A stretch of DNA of 64,000 nucleotides from Bacillus pseudomycoides (GCF_002582035.1 NZ_NUQE01000020.1:10240-74239); one strand, 5' to 3'; shown: positions 20,358 through 29,131, counted from the first letter of the stretch. Numbers and translations are program-made. The notes: a model not told the origin generated them from the sequence alone.

Positions 20358-21773
20358 CTGCATATAGATACAGAAGTAACAATTCATCTTTATCATACAA
20401 ATGATATACATAGTCATTTTGAAAATTGGCCGCAAATTTCTCATTTTGTTGTAGAAGAGAAAAAACGTCGTCTTGCTGCTGGTGAAGCGGTCTTTACATT
20501 AGATATTGGCGATCACGTTGATCGCTTTCATATGATTTCTGAGGCAACGAGTGGAAAAGGAAATGTGCAGCTATTAAATGAAGCGTTATACGATTATGTA
20601 ACGATTGGGAACAATGAAGGGATTACACTTGCGAAGGAGCAGCTTGATCATTTATACGACAATGCGAAATTCGAAGTGCTCGTTGCCAATTTATTTGAAA
20701 CGAATCGCACACGTCCTAGCTGGGTAAAACCATATGTGCTGCAAACACTTGATAATGGGATTACAATTGCTTTTATCGGTTTAACAGTGGCATATCCTGA
20801 TTTTTATGCGAAGTTAGATTGGCATATTGAAGATCCATGCTTGCATTTAGAAACCATTTTAGAAGAAGTACGTTCAAAGGCGGATGTCGTTGTTGTATTG
20901 TCTCATTTAGGAAAGAATGCAGATGAGTACATGGCAGAGCATTATGATATAGATGTTATTTTAGGCGCACATACCCATCATTTATTTGAGCGCGGCGTAT
21001 TAGTGAATGGAACGCTTCTTTGCTGCGGCGAGAAGTGGGGACATTATGTGGGGCATGTGCAAATAACAGTGGACTTACAAACAAAGCAAGTGATAAAAAA
21101 AGATGGACGAGCAATTAATACGAAGCGATTCGGAGCATATGGAGAGCCTCATGCTTTGTTAGAGTATCTTGACCAAGACAGTAAGTGCATCATGGCAGAG
21201 CCTGTTGTAAGTTTAAAGGAATCGTTAGAAATGGATTGGTTTCAGGAAACAAAATTTGCTCATATGCTTGCCGAATCCCTTAGGGAATGGTGCGATGCTG
21301 AAATTGGTATGGTGAATGCTGGTGTATTACTCGAAGGATTACAGGAAGGTGTAGTTACCCGAGGAGATATTCATCGCATTTGTCCACATCCGATTAATCC
21401 GTGCCGCTTGCAAGTGAAAGGGAAAACATTGCGAGAGGTGATTTTGAAAGCACGCCGTCCAAATATGGAACAGCTTGAAGTAAAAGGTTTAGGCTTTCGC
21501 GGGAAAGTCATGGGGAAAATGATATATGCTGGCGTAGAAGTTGTACCAGATACGATTCCGGGTAATAAAGTTTTACTCGAAGACGTAATCATTAACGGAG
21601 AATCATTAGATCTAGAACGAATCTATACAGTAGGAACGATTGATATGTTCACATTCGGTTACTTATACCCAGAGCTAGCGGTCGTGCCAGAAAAAGAATA
21701 TTATATGCCAGAACTACTTCGTGATGTTTTGAAGGATACATTAATGAAATATGCATCATCTGTAAAATTATAG
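20358..21773 (+). CDS. yunD: YunD-type bifunctional UDP-sugar hydrolase/5'-nucleotidase
   Basis: 471 aa metallophosphatase of the 5'-nucleotidase family. Metal-site motifs in order are HTNDIHSHFENW, LDIGDHVDRF, GNNEG, VVVLSHLG and LGAHTHHLF. A C-terminal 5'-nucleotidase domain follows. The frame is open only from 20343, and it has no ATG, GTG or TTG before 20532, which would cut off the first metal motif. CTG at 20358 is eight bases after AGGAGG, so a rare CTG start is the best reading. No signal peptide is seen, which fits the cytosolic YunD of B. subtilis. Confidence 0.85.
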   Translation: MHIDTEVTIHLYHTNDIHSHFENWPQISHFVVEEKKRRLAAGEAVFTLDIGDHVDRFHMISEATSGKGNVQLLNEALYDYVTIGNNEGITLAKEQLDHLYDNAKFEVLVANLFETNRTRPSWVKPYVLQTLDNGITIAFIGLTVAYPDFYAKLDWHIEDPCLHLETILEEVRSKADVVVVLSHLGKNADEYMAEHYDIDVILGAHTHHLFERGVLVNGTLLCCGEKWGHYVGHVQITVDLQTKQVIKKDGRAINTKRFGAYGEPHALLEYLDQDSKCIMAEPVVSLKESLEMDWFQETKFAHMLAESLREWCDAEIGMVNAGVLLEGLQEGVVTRGDIHRICPHPINPCRLQVKGKTLREVILKARRPNMEQLEVKGLGFRGKVMGKMIYAGVEVVPDTIPGNKVLLEDVIINGESLDLERIYTVGTIDMFTFGYLYPELAVVPEKEYYMPELLRDVLKDTLMKYASSVKL

Positions 21774-21797
21774 CCTACTGATTGCAGTAGGCTTTTG
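21772..21797 (+). terminator. Terminator after yunD
   Basis: AGCCTACTG pairs with CAGTAGGCT around ATTG, followed by TTTG. Confidence 0.8.
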
Positions 21798-21852
21798 TAT
21801 TCACACTCTTTTTTCTCTTTTCATACAGATAAAGGAGAGAGGAGTGTGAACT

Positions 21853-22155
21853 ATGGTTAATATAGAACCAATTATAATAAATGAATACACGTTTATAGCA
21901 GTGAGTGTAAAGCTTCCAAAGACAAATTTGTTAGCAGTTATGAGCGATAAAGGATATATTATGTGCGGAGCATTAGATGTGGGATTGTTAAACGAAAAGT
22001 TAAGCGATCGCGGCATTCTTGCAGGGCGCGCTGTTGGTGTAAGAACAATTGAGCAGTTGTTAGAAGCGCCGCTTGAATCGGTTACATTTGAAGCCGAAAG
22101 GTTAGGAATTACAACTGGTACAATTGGAAAAGATGCACTGCTAAAAATGATCTAA
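21853..22155 (+). CDS. yunC: DUF1805 protein YunC
   Basis: 100 aa small soluble protein. The DUF1805 pattern is visible in MCGALDVGLLNEKL and GILAGRAVGVRTIEQLL. The function is unknown. GAGGAG precedes the ATG, and the yunD-yunC-yunB order is as in B. subtilis. Confidence 0.88.
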   Translation: MVNIEPIIINEYTFIAVSVKLPKTNLLAVMSDKGYIMCGALDVGLLNEKLSDRGILAGRAVGVRTIEQLLEAPLESVTFEAERLGITTGTIGKDALLKMI

Positions 22156-22207
22156 ATATATCGTCCCTCTTTTTTGCATATACATGTGTAAGAAGGAGGG
22201 ATTTGTT

Positions 22208-22945
22208 ATGCGCTCGTTTCGCCCCCGAACTTCTCGGTTTCGGAAAGGACCACTGCCATTTCGCTATGTATTACTGATTTCATTTGCTATTTTTATTATA
22301 CTTACCTTACAAGGGTTATGGATTGTGAACAAAAGCATCCAGCCAACGTTAATGGAATATGCAGAAATGCAGACGAAGCGAACAGCAACAGTTGTCATGA
22401 CGAAAGCAGTGAAAGATAGGGTTGCACAAGGGATCGATGTCGATTCATTAATGAAGGTGCAAACTGATAAGAATGGAAAAGTATCCACAATGGATTTAAA
22501 CACAGAAGCAGTGAATGAGATTTTAACATCGACAACAACGTATATAGAGAAATATTTACATCAAGTCGAGAAAGGGGATACGAAAGCGTTAGGATTATCA
22601 GAAGAAGACGGAACTGCACTATCCGTTCCTCTTGGTAGAATTACGGATAATGCATTGCTTGGTAACATAGGCCCAGATATTCCAATTACGTTTACAACAA
22701 TTGGTCATGTATCTACGAATATTAAACAAGATTTTCAGCAGCAAGGAATTAACAATACAGCTATTAAAATTGTGATGGAAATTGAAGTGGCTCTTCAAGT
22801 TATTATTCCGTTTCATACGAAGGAAGTAACTGTGAAGCAAGATATTCCAGTAGCCACGCGCATTATTCAAGGAGAAGTGCCTGGCTATTATGGAAGCGGC
22901 GGGGTTGTTGTACCGGATAAGAAGGATAAAAAAGCGGATAACTGA
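22208..22945 (+). CDS. yunB: Sporulation protein YunB
   Basis: 245 aa protein with a basic N-terminus, a single membrane segment at about residues 19-43 and an exported domain. It matches YunB, a sporulation protein (assignment from sequence pattern and gene order). The C-terminus is lysine/aspartate-rich (DKKDKKADN), and a bidirectional terminator overlaps the stop. The ATG at 22208 follows AGGAGGG; an earlier in-frame ATG lies upstream of that site. Confidence 0.88.
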   Translation: MRSFRPRTSRFRKGPLPFRYVLLISFAIFIILTLQGLWIVNKSIQPTLMEYAEMQTKRTATVVMTKAVKDRVAQGIDVDSLMKVQTDKNGKVSTMDLNTEAVNEILTSTTTYIEKYLHQVEKGDTKALGLSEEDGTALSVPLGRITDNALLGNIGPDIPITFTTIGHVSTNIKQDFQQQGINNTAIKIVMEIEVALQVIIPFHTKEVTVKQDIPVATRIIQGEVPGYYGSGGVVVPDKKDKKADN

Positions 22946-22962
22946 GGTTATCCGCTTTTTTC
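22928..22962. terminator. Bidirectional terminator between yunB and lytH
   Basis: AAAAAGCGGATAAC pairs with GTTATCCGCTTTTT around TGAG. A-runs and T-runs flank both sides, serving both convergent genes. A second short hairpin, AACCGC/GCGGTT, follows at 22964-22980. Confidence 0.88.
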
Positions 22963-22979
22963 TAACCGCCGCACTGCGG

Positions 22980-23972
22980 TTATTTTTTGGAGTTCATTCG
23001 TTCTTTCCGCTCCCATAAGCTTAAATGCATGTACGGATCAAACGCCCATTCTGTATAGCCGTTATCTTTATACATTCCAAAGTGCAAGTGAGGCGGGAAT
23101 TTACCTGCTGTTCCAGGTGGACCATAACCAGTGCTGCCGACAAATCCAATGACAGTTCCAGGCTCGACGATTTGTCTGAGTTGTATTTCCTTTGAAAATC
23201 CACCTAAATGTGCGTAGTAATGGTAGTTGTTATATAAGTCGCGAATCCCAATGCGCCAGCCGCCAAGACGATTCCAACCTTTCGTTTCAATGATGCCATA
23301 GCAAGTAGAACGAACAGGTACACCATAGCCGGCGAAAATATCTGTGCCTTCATGCATACGCCGTCCACCAAAGCTTCGTTTAGCGCCAAATGTACTGCGG
23401 TAACTATGATCGCTACGAACCGGCAGAGGGAAAGCGTTACCTTCTAAATTAATCCGATTGTAATGTTTGTACATACGAGCATAACCTAATATTAACTCTA
23501 CTGTTTTAGATCGTTGATAATATTCCCACAACATAATTTTTAGCTGTTCTCGATTTGTCCCGCGTTTCCCTAATATAGTAGCCATTGTATAGAGAACATC
23601 TTTCTCATTATTTGCGTCTGCCAATCCATCGTTGTCTCCGTCTAACCCCATGCCTCCAAATAAGGAGATTGTGTACGGTTTTGTATCATGAGGGTCTGGA
23701 TTTGCTGGCCCGGACCATACTTCTGGTTTGAAGTAAATAGAGATAATAGCATCTGGCTTTTTTGGAATATCGCTGCGAACAGCACGGATATTTCGCTCGT
23801 ATTGATCGATGGCAGCAAAGTAGTACCATGGAATAAGAGAGAATGTCTCCATTTCTTTATATAATGTCATTCGCTTCACGTATATATCTTCTTGTTTGTT
23901 TTCTTGCCCGTATACAATGTTTGTCTGGAGAAGAAAACAAATAGAAAGCAGAAGGAAAAATTTTCGATGCAC
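22980..23972 (-). CDS. lytH: M23 endopeptidase LytH (YunA)
   Basis: 330 aa exported peptidase, read from the minus strand. The signal peptide is MHRKFFLLLSICFLLQTNIV. The zinc motifs of the LytM/M23 family appear as HEGTDIFA and HLHFGMY. In B. subtilis, LytH is an L-Ala-D-Glu endopeptidase that trims spore cortex peptides during sporulation. The start is GTG at 23970-23972 with AAAGGAGC upstream. It converges with yunB and diverges from lipA. Confidence 0.9.
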   Translation of the reverse strand: MHRKFFLLLSICFLLQTNIVYGQENKQEDIYVKRMTLYKEMETFSLIPWYYFAAIDQYERNIRAVRSDIPKKPDAIISIYFKPEVWSGPANPDPHDTKPYTISLFGGMGLDGDNDGLADANNEKDVLYTMATILGKRGTNREQLKIMLWEYYQRSKTVELILGYARMYKHYNRINLEGNAFPLPVRSDHSYRSTFGAKRSFGGRRMHEGTDIFAGYGVPVRSTCYGIIETKGWNRLGGWRIGIRDLYNNYHYYAHLGGFSKEIQLRQIVEPGTVIGFVGSTGYGPPGTAGKFPPHLHFGMYKDNGYTEWAFDPYMHLSLWERKERMNSKK

Positions 23973-24161
23973 GGCAGTAAGCTCCTTTCGAAATCACTAC
24001 CTTTAGTGTGGGATATACACGATATTTCATTATAAGTAATAATTGGAAGGAATTCTTTGAATCTTCATTTGAGCAAATCGCTTTCATACGATAAAATAGA
24101 TATGTTACATTGAAAGAAGCGAACATGGTAAACTATTTCATATTGTGCGGAGTTGATGAAC

Positions 24162-25058
24162 ATGACAAAACAAACAGAGTATATACGCAAGCCCGAGTGG
24201 TTGAAAATTAAATTAAACACAAATGAAAACTATACAGGCTTAAAGAAAATGATGCGTTCTAAGAACCTTCATACAGTTTGTGAAGAGGCGAAGTGTCCGA
24301 ATATTCATGAATGCTGGGCTGTTCGTAAAACAGCAACATTTATGATTTTAGGTGCAGTTTGTACACGCGCATGCCGTTTCTGTGCGGTTAAAACAGGCTT
24401 ACCAACAGAGCTTGATTTACAAGAGCCAGAACGCGTAGCGGATTCTGTAGAACAAATGGGCTTAAAACACGTTGTTATAACAGCAGTTGCACGTGATGAT
24501 TTGAAAGACGGAGGAGCAGCTGTTTTTGCGGAAACAGTGCGCGCAGTTCGTCGTAAAAATCCATTCACATCTATCGAAGTTTTACCATCTGATATGGGTG
24601 GAGTAGAAGAAAATTTAAAAATGTTAATGGATGCACGTCCTGATATTTTAAACCATAACATTGAAACGGTACGTCGATTATCTGACCGAGTTCGCGCTAG
24701 AGCAAAATACGACCGTTCTCTAGAATTTTTACGTCGTGCTAAAGAAATGCAGCCTGACATTCCGACAAAATCAAGCATCATGGTGGGACTTGGAGAAACA
24801 AAAGAAGACCTTATCGAGGCAATGGATGACCTACGTGCAAACAACGTTAATATTTTAACGCTTGGTCAATATTTACAACCGTCTAAAAAGCATTTACCGG
24901 TTATTAAGTATTACACACCAGCAGAATTTGCAGAGCTAAAAGAAATTGCACTTAGCAAAGGATTTAGTCACTGTGAAGCTGGTCCGCTTGTACGTTCTTC
25001 TTACCATGCAGATGAGCAAGTACAATCTGCAAAAGCAAATACGGTAGAAGCAAAATAA
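24162..25058 (+). CDS. lipA: Lipoyl synthase
   Basis: 298 aa radical SAM enzyme that inserts two sulfurs into protein-bound octanoyl chains. The auxiliary cluster motif [12 protein letters not shown] gives Cys40, Cys45 and Cys51. The radical SAM motif CTRACRFC gives Cys67, Cys71 and Cys74. The ATG at 24162 is chosen with GCGGAG nine bases upstream; TTG and ATG triplets just before it overlap that site. It depends on Fe-S supply from suf and modifies GcvH, both in this window. Confidence 0.97.
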   Translation: MTKQTEYIRKPEWLKIKLNTNENYTGLKKMMRSKNLHTVCEEAKCPNIHECWAVRKTATFMILGAVCTRACRFCAVKTGLPTELDLQEPERVADSVEQMGLKHVVITAVARDDLKDGGAAVFAETVRAVRRKNPFTSIEVLPSDMGGVEENLKMLMDARPDILNHNIETVRRLSDRVRARAKYDRSLEFLRRAKEMQPDIPTKSSIMVGLGETKEDLIEAMDDLRANNVNILTLGQYLQPSKKHLPVIKYYTPAEFAELKEIALSKGFSHCEAGPLVRSSYHADEQVQSAKANTVEAK

Positions 25059-25064
25059 TGAGGA

Positions 25065-25098
25065 GATCCTTCTTAGTGAATCAGCTAAGGGGGATTTT
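25065..25098 (+). terminator. Terminator after lipA
   Basis: ATCCTTCTTAG pairs imperfectly with CTAAGGGGGAT, followed by TTTTTTTT. Confidence 0.8.
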
Positions 25099-25152
25099 TT
25101 TTGGACAAGATACCAGTGTAGACAATACGATAGAGCATGAAGGGGGAATTCT

Positions 25153-25485
25153 ATGAAAGGATTTGTTTTTTTAGCGATTGCAATTGTGAGTGAGGTATTT
25201 GGGACAACGATGCTAAAGTTGTCAGACGGATTTACGAAAGTATGGCCAAGTATCGGTGTTGTCCTTGGTTTTATATCTGCATTTTATTGTTTATCCCAAG
25301 CGTTGCAATATATTCAACTTAGCACTGCTTATGCAATTTGGTCAGGAATTGGTACAGCGTTAACGGCATTAATTGGTGTTCTCATTTGGAAGGACGTTTT
25401 TACATGGCAAACGTTCGTTGGCATAGTGCTTATTATTGGCGGAGTTGTTGTATTAAATATGTCGAGCTCGGGTGCACATGGATGA
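25153..25485 (+). CDS. SMR family multidrug efflux protein
   Basis: 110 aa membrane protein with four transmembrane helices. The conserved proton/drug-binding glutamate is in IVSEVFGTTMLK (Glu14), and the family motif AYAIWSGIGT is in helix 3. It would work as a dimer exporting cationic drugs. GGGGG lies in front of the ATG. It is a single gene here, whereas some SMR transporters come as pairs. Specificity cannot be read. Confidence 0.9.
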   Translation: MKGFVFLAIAIVSEVFGTTMLKLSDGFTKVWPSIGVVLGFISAFYCLSQALQYIQLSTAYAIWSGIGTALTALIGVLIWKDVFTWQTFVGIVLIIGGVVVLNMSSSGAHG

Positions 25486-25515
25486 AAAAGAACTGAAACT
25501 TTCAGTTCTTTTTTC
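25485..25515. terminator. Terminator between SMR and YbaK-like genes
   Basis: AAAAGAACTGAAA pairs with TTTCAGTTCTTTT. A-runs and T-runs on both sides suggest bidirectional use. Confidence 0.85.
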
Positions 25516-25981
25516 ATTCATATTCTAATACGGTATTTCCACATGTGGATAACACTTTACGTAATTCTTCTGTGGATAAAGAAATCGTAAATTCCGGGAC
25601 ACCGGGTGAAATCAATATTTTTTCGTATTGATAAATAGCAGAATCCACAATAATTGTTACATCTTTTGTATAACCAAATGGAGCAACACATCCTGGAATA
25701 CATCCTGTCTTTTCTCTTAGTTTATCGGGTGAACAAAGTGATACACGTGTACCGATTACATCTTTCATTTGCTTCATATCAAGGCGAGTTCCTTCTAACG
25801 TAAAAAAGACATAGTAAGCCCCGGATTTCGTTTTTAAAAAGAGGCTTTTACTTGGTTCACCATCTAAACCGAGGCGTTCCCGAATCATTCGATCTGTTTC
25901 ATAATCTAAAACAGGTTCATGTTCAAATTTCTCATATAAAACATTTGTTTTATGTAGTAACGAGATGACTTCTTCGTACAT
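25514..25981 (-). CDS. YbaK/EbsC-type aminoacyl-tRNA deacylase domain protein
   Basis: 155 aa single-domain protein of the tRNA-editing YbaK/ProX family. Typical segments are LGLDGEPSKSLFLKTKSG, TRVSLCSPDKL and GCVAPFGYTKDV. Family members hydrolyse mischarged tRNA, and the amino acid here is unknown. On the minus strand, AAAGGAG lies 11 bases before the ATG at 25981. The open frame runs further upstream, but that part lacks a ribosome site. Confidence 0.85.
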   Translation of the reverse strand: MYEEVISLLHKTNVLYEKFEHEPVLDYETDRMIRERLGLDGEPSKSLFLKTKSGAYYVFFTLEGTRLDMKQMKDVIGTRVSLCSPDKLREKTGCIPGCVAPFGYTKDVTIIVDSAIYQYEKILISPGVPEFTISLSTEELRKVLSTCGNTVLEYE

Positions 25982-26081
25982 TGGAATGTAAACTCCTTTC
26001 TTTTGCAAAACGCCACGTGCCATCCTCTTGTCAGATAGAGCGCAGCAAATATGTTTTGATTCTAAATTATCAGTAGTTATG

Positions 26082-26648
26082 TTAATTCGTTTCACAATGT
26101 ATTCTCCACAATCTGTGGATAGTCGGTGCATGTTTGTCTAATGTAATTTCGTATACGTCTGGATTACTTAAGCTTTCCCATGTGGAAAACCCGATATTTT
26201 CATCAAAAATTCTTAAAATGAGTGTGAATAAGTTACCATGTGTAACGAGTAGTGTTACTTCTTGCTCTTGATGTTGTAATATGTTGTGGATAAGTGATTG
26301 TACTCGTTCCGTCGCTTGACGCGTCGATTCTCCGCCAGAAAAGGAGACATCGATTTCTGTAAATGTTTGTTCTAACATTTGCAGCCAATTACTCATTGGA
26401 GAGCCGCTCAGTATACGCTCCGTTAACCGTGCATCCTCTTGAATAGGGAGCTGCATATGTGACGCGTAAGGTGTAATGGATTGAACCGCACGAGTAAATG
26501 GGCTAGAGATAATGGTTTCTATAGGAAGCTGTTCTGTGATGAGAAAATCTGCAAGAGCTTTAGCTTGCTCTCGACCTGCTGCAGTAAGTGGTGCATCATG
26601 TTCTTGCCCAGTTGCAGTACAATGGCGGACAATAATTAATTTCTTCAT
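26082..26648 (-). CDS. Histidine phosphatase family protein
   Basis: 188 aa phosphoglycerate-mutase-like phosphatase. The catalytic histidine motif is RHCTATGQ (variant of RHGxT) at residues 8-15. A second histidine appears in LVTHGNLF, and the phosphate-binding arginine region is SPFTRAVQS. The glycine after the catalytic histidine is replaced by cysteine, which is unusual. The substrate is unknown. The ATG follows GAGGAATG on the minus strand. Confidence 0.87.
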   Translation of the reverse strand: MKKLIIVRHCTATGQEHDAPLTAAGREQAKALADFLITEQLPIETIISSPFTRAVQSITPYASHMQLPIQEDARLTERILSGSPMSNWLQMLEQTFTEIDVSFSGGESTRQATERVQSLIHNILQHQEQEVTLLVTHGNLFTLILRIFDENIGFSTWESLSNPDVYEITLDKHAPTIHRLWRIHCETN

Positions 26649-26750
26649 GATTCATTCCTCGCTTGTGAATAGACGAATTTGTACGTACTTCGACAAATAG
26701 AGTGAGGAATCCTCTTTTTCCTAGTTATTGGTAACTGAAATCATAATAAA

Positions 26751-26775
26751 AAGCTAAGCCGATTCGGCTTAGCTT
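26751..26775 (-). terminator. Terminator of the YhfC-like gene
   Basis: On the minus strand AAGCTAAGCCGA pairs with TCGGCTTAGCTT, followed by TTTATT. Confidence 0.85.
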
Positions 26776-27545
26776 GCAGGTTCTGCTAGGAATTTTGTTT
26801 TCATTTTACGAATTAGGATGTAAGCACCAATGCCAAACAGTATCATAATTCCTTCCGTTACGAACAAATTGATTTGTCCGCGTTGGTAGAGCGCTGCGAA
26901 GAAGTCAACAAACGCATGAAGGAATACTGCCAGCCCTACAAACACATATTTTTTATGCTTTACACCATATAAGACAAGCATTGTGAGAGCAATTTGCATG
27001 ATAAAAGAAACGATCCGCTCTACTCCGCCAAGTAAATAGAAGTAAGACGGAGTATGTAGTAATGCGTCTTGGACAGCGCTGAGCTGAGGTACCTTTTCAA
27101 TCATTTTGGAGAAGGTTCCGTTATTAATAGAGAAAGCAAATACAAGACTTTGCACTCCGGCAGTCGCCCCAATTAATACGGATTCAATCCCTCCGTGACC
27201 GATTCCATAAGCAAGGCCGTCATTATACTCCTGGTATTTCTTAAGTAAAAAGAAAAAGGCGATAAAACGTGCAAGTTCTTCAAAAATACCAGCAGTTAAT
27301 CCGCCATATAGAGCGTAGATAAACGGATTTTTTAATAGCTCAGTTGCTGCTGGATTTCCAAATACATAGACATGTAACGTTTTTTCTAAGATTTGTGAGA
27401 ATCCCATAAAGAATACAATCCCGACACCGACAATTTTTAAAGAGATTCGATACTTCTTTCGACAGTAAACAACAGCAATAATCGGGATAAGAACTGAAAT
27501 AGCAATTTGCACAATCATACTTCCAATTGTTGCATTTGAAACCAT
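26769..27545 (-). CDS. YhfC-family intramembrane protease-like protein
   Basis: 258 aa polytopic membrane protein with about seven hydrophobic segments. GIFEELARFIAFF carries the EExxR motif, GIGHGGIES carries a conserved histidine/glutamate, and VFLHAFVDFFAA carries a second histidine. This is the YhfC relative of CPBP-type glutamic proteases. The substrate is unknown. The ATG at 27545 is preferred; an in-frame GTG at 27557 is an alternative. Confidence 0.85.
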   Translation of the reverse strand: MVSNATIGSMIVQIAISVLIPIIAVVYCRKKYRISLKIVGVGIVFFMGFSQILEKTLHVYVFGNPAATELLKNPFIYALYGGLTAGIFEELARFIAFFFLLKKYQEYNDGLAYGIGHGGIESVLIGATAGVQSLVFAFSINNGTFSKMIEKVPQLSAVQDALLHTPSYFYLLGGVERIVSFIMQIALTMLVLYGVKHKKYVFVGLAVFLHAFVDFFAALYQRGQINLFVTEGIMILFGIGAYILIRKMKTKFLAEPAS

Positions 27546-27617
27546 ACATTTCACCACTTTCTAATATATATACTATTTCTATTATGCAGGAAAAACGGTG
27601 AAATGTTTAGTAAATAA

Positions 27618-27637
27618 CCTGAGAGTATATTCTCAGG
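27618..27637 (-). terminator. Hairpin downstream of yutC and its bcr1 copies
   Basis: CCTGAGA-GTATAT-TCTCAGG forms a stem followed on the minus strand by TTATTT. It may end transcription of the minus-strand lipoprotein gene. Confidence 0.55.
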
Positions 27638-27645
27638 TCATTTTA

Positions 27646-27764
27646 TTTATCCCACATGGCAGTAATATTTCGCAAAATCGAAGAAGTGCTGACTGCTGGC
27701 ATGAGCCCGATTGGTTCAACTAACCTTTTGGAGAAGAACGTTCCAAAAGGAAGTTTCACTTTAC
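27646..27764 (-). repeat. bcr1 variant, first of a tandem pair
   Basis: The copy begins TTTATCCC and ends AAGTTTCACTTTA, and carries a CCTTTTGG/CCAAAAGG hairpin instead of the usual CATCAGTGGGG arm. It shares its TTTA end with the next copy. Confidence 0.85.
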
Positions 27765-27883
27765 CCCGCACTAACGGGCAGTAATATTTAGTAAGAGCAA
27801 AGAAGTGCTAACTGCCCGTAAGAGCCCGATTAGTTCAACTAACCTTTTGGAGAAGAGCGTTCCAAAAGGAAGTTTCACTTTAC
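27760..27883 (-). repeat. bcr1 variant, second of a tandem pair
   Basis: Same structure as the preceding copy, with CCCGTAAGAGCCCGATT and the CCTTTTGG/CCAAAAGG hairpin. Its last TTA provides the stop codon (TAA on the minus strand) of the yutC-like gene. Confidence 0.85.
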
Positions 27884-28452
27884 TTCATTGTGTTAGGCAG
27901 CGTGTTATTTTGCGTGTTATTTAAATGCGGATTTTTGCTCATTTCATGCTTGAGCATATCGATTGTTTGTGCATATTCTTTATCATTTAATGTGCCGGAT
28001 TTGAGTCCTTGGATTTGTGATATTAATTTTTGGTCTGTTGATACATATGCTTTATAGTAGCGGGGAACAACGGACAATGCTGCTTTTTGTACTTGATCAG
28101 CAACTAAAGCTGGATTTGTTGTGTTTGCTCGGTATACAACAAACACTTCATCATCTGTTACAAGCGTTGCTGCATTCATCACATCGGGGAGTTTCACGAC
28201 TAGACTTGTAATCATTTCTGCTAACCGTTCTTTGTTAATTGTGCCAACCTGGTTATTCGAAACTTCATCTTTTTGTTTTTGAGAATAGCCGACTTTTGTT
28301 AGCATTTGGTTTGGTGTTTCCTTCCCGTACATGTCTTTATGCTCAGATACGAGTACGCGGCTTCCTTCTTCCTGCTTCATTTCCGCTTTTTTTGTTTGAC
28401 ATCCAGCAAAGATGGAAAGAGTGAGAAGGGATAGGAGCAGTTGTTTTTTCAT
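27880..28452 (-). CDS. yutC: YhcN/YlaJ-type sporulation lipoprotein (YutC-like)
   Basis: 190 aa lipoprotein. The signal peptide is MKKQLLLSLLTLSIFAGC with the lipobox cysteine at residue 18. The exported domain includes EMITSLVVKLPDVMNAATLV, typical of spore-associated YhcN/YlaJ proteins. The ATG at 28452 has AGGAGG on the minus strand; the open frame continues upstream into a bcr1 copy but is not coding. The stop lies inside a second bcr1. The position next to yutD and near lipA suggests it is YutC. Confidence 0.85.
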   Translation of the reverse strand: MKKQLLLSLLTLSIFAGCQTKKAEMKQEEGSRVLVSEHKDMYGKETPNQMLTKVGYSQKQKDEVSNNQVGTINKERLAEMITSLVVKLPDVMNAATLVTDDEVFVVYRANTTNPALVADQVQKAALSVVPRYYKAYVSTDQKLISQIQGLKSGTLNDKEYAQTIDMLKHEMSKNPHLNNTQNNTLPNTMK

Positions 28453-28470
28453 AATTGTTTCCTCCTTATT

Positions 28471-28580
28471 GATCCTCGCTATTTGCGGGCAGTAATACCC
28501 ACATCTCAAGATTCAAGGAAAAACGAGGAAGATAGGTAGGGGATAACTGCCCGTAAAAGCCTAATTGGTGAGAGCTTTAT
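28471..28580 (-). repeat. bcr1, truncated, tandem pair member 1
   Basis: Reads CTCGCTATTTGCGGGCAGTAA, the CTCAAGATTCAAGG arm, GGGGATAACTGCCCG, and ends at GAGAGCTTTAT. It has lost the terminal TTTCACTTTAT arm. Confidence 0.85.
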
Positions 28581-28725
28581 TCATCTCGCCCTAACGGACA
28601 GTAAGGCTCCCTCTCAAGAGTGTGAGAAGTCAAAGAAAAGAGGTGGGAGATAACTGTCCGTAAGAACCAGATTGGTTTAACTAACCTTTTGGAGAAAAAC
28701 GCTCCAAAGGGAAGTGTCACTCTAT
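28576..28725 (-). repeat. bcr1, tandem pair member 2
   Basis: Reads TTTATTCATCTCGCCCTAAC, then ACTGTCCGTAAGAACC and a CCTTTTGG-type hairpin, and ends AAGTGTCACTCTA. It lies in the shared upstream region of yutC and yutD. Confidence 0.8.
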
Positions 28726-28823
28726 ATCATTTCCCACTTAGGGGATTTTTTGTATTTGAAATTGTTGGTTTTGTGGCTTTATGATACGATAAAAAGAAGA
28801 AAGAATAGGAAAGGGAATGGAAG

Positions 28824-29126
28824 ATGGAGCAGAAGCAGGAGATTCGCACTACAGTTTACGTGAATAATATCCACTATGAAGTAATACAAGAACATCGAAA
28901 TGGATTTAATGAAGAAGCATTTAAAGCTCGCTACGCAGAAATTTTAAATAAATATGACTATATCGTAGGTGATTGGGGCTATGATCAGCTGCGATTGCGC
29001 GGCTTTTTTGATGATAGCAACCAGCGTGCAACGTATGATACGAAAATTAGTACGTTATCGGAGTATTTATACGAGTATTGCAATTTTGGATGTTCGTACT
29101 TTGTACTTCGAAAAGTGAAGAAGTAA
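28824..29126 (+). CDS. yutD: YutD family protein
   Basis: 100 aa soluble protein with the typical core RYAEILNKYDYIVGDWGYDQ and a C-terminal CNFGCSYFVLRK containing two cysteines. The function is not established. The ATG follows AGGAAAGGGAATGGAAG. Order yutC-yutD is kept as in B. subtilis, with bcr1 copies between the divergent genes. Confidence 0.88.
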   Translation: MEQKQEIRTTVYVNNIHYEVIQEHRNGFNEEAFKARYAEILNKYDYIVGDWGYDQLRLRGFFDDSNQRATYDTKISTLSEYLYEYCNFGCSYFVLRKVKK

Positions 29127-29131
29127 AAGAG

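Noticed and set aside
20157-20444. Two overlapping minus-strand frames upstream of yunD.
   Set aside because: They overlap the yunD leader and the first metal motif of yunD, and have no ribosome site.
24305-24844. A 179-codon open frame on the minus strand.
   Set aside because: It lies entirely antisense to lipA, has no ribosome site and reads as low-complexity basic/serine-rich sequence. It is a shadow of lipA codon usage.
28453-28509. In-frame N-terminal extension of the yutC-like gene (MRCGYYCPQIARINKEETI).
   Set aside because: It is encoded by a bcr1 end, and the proper start with AGGAGG and a signal peptide is at 28452.
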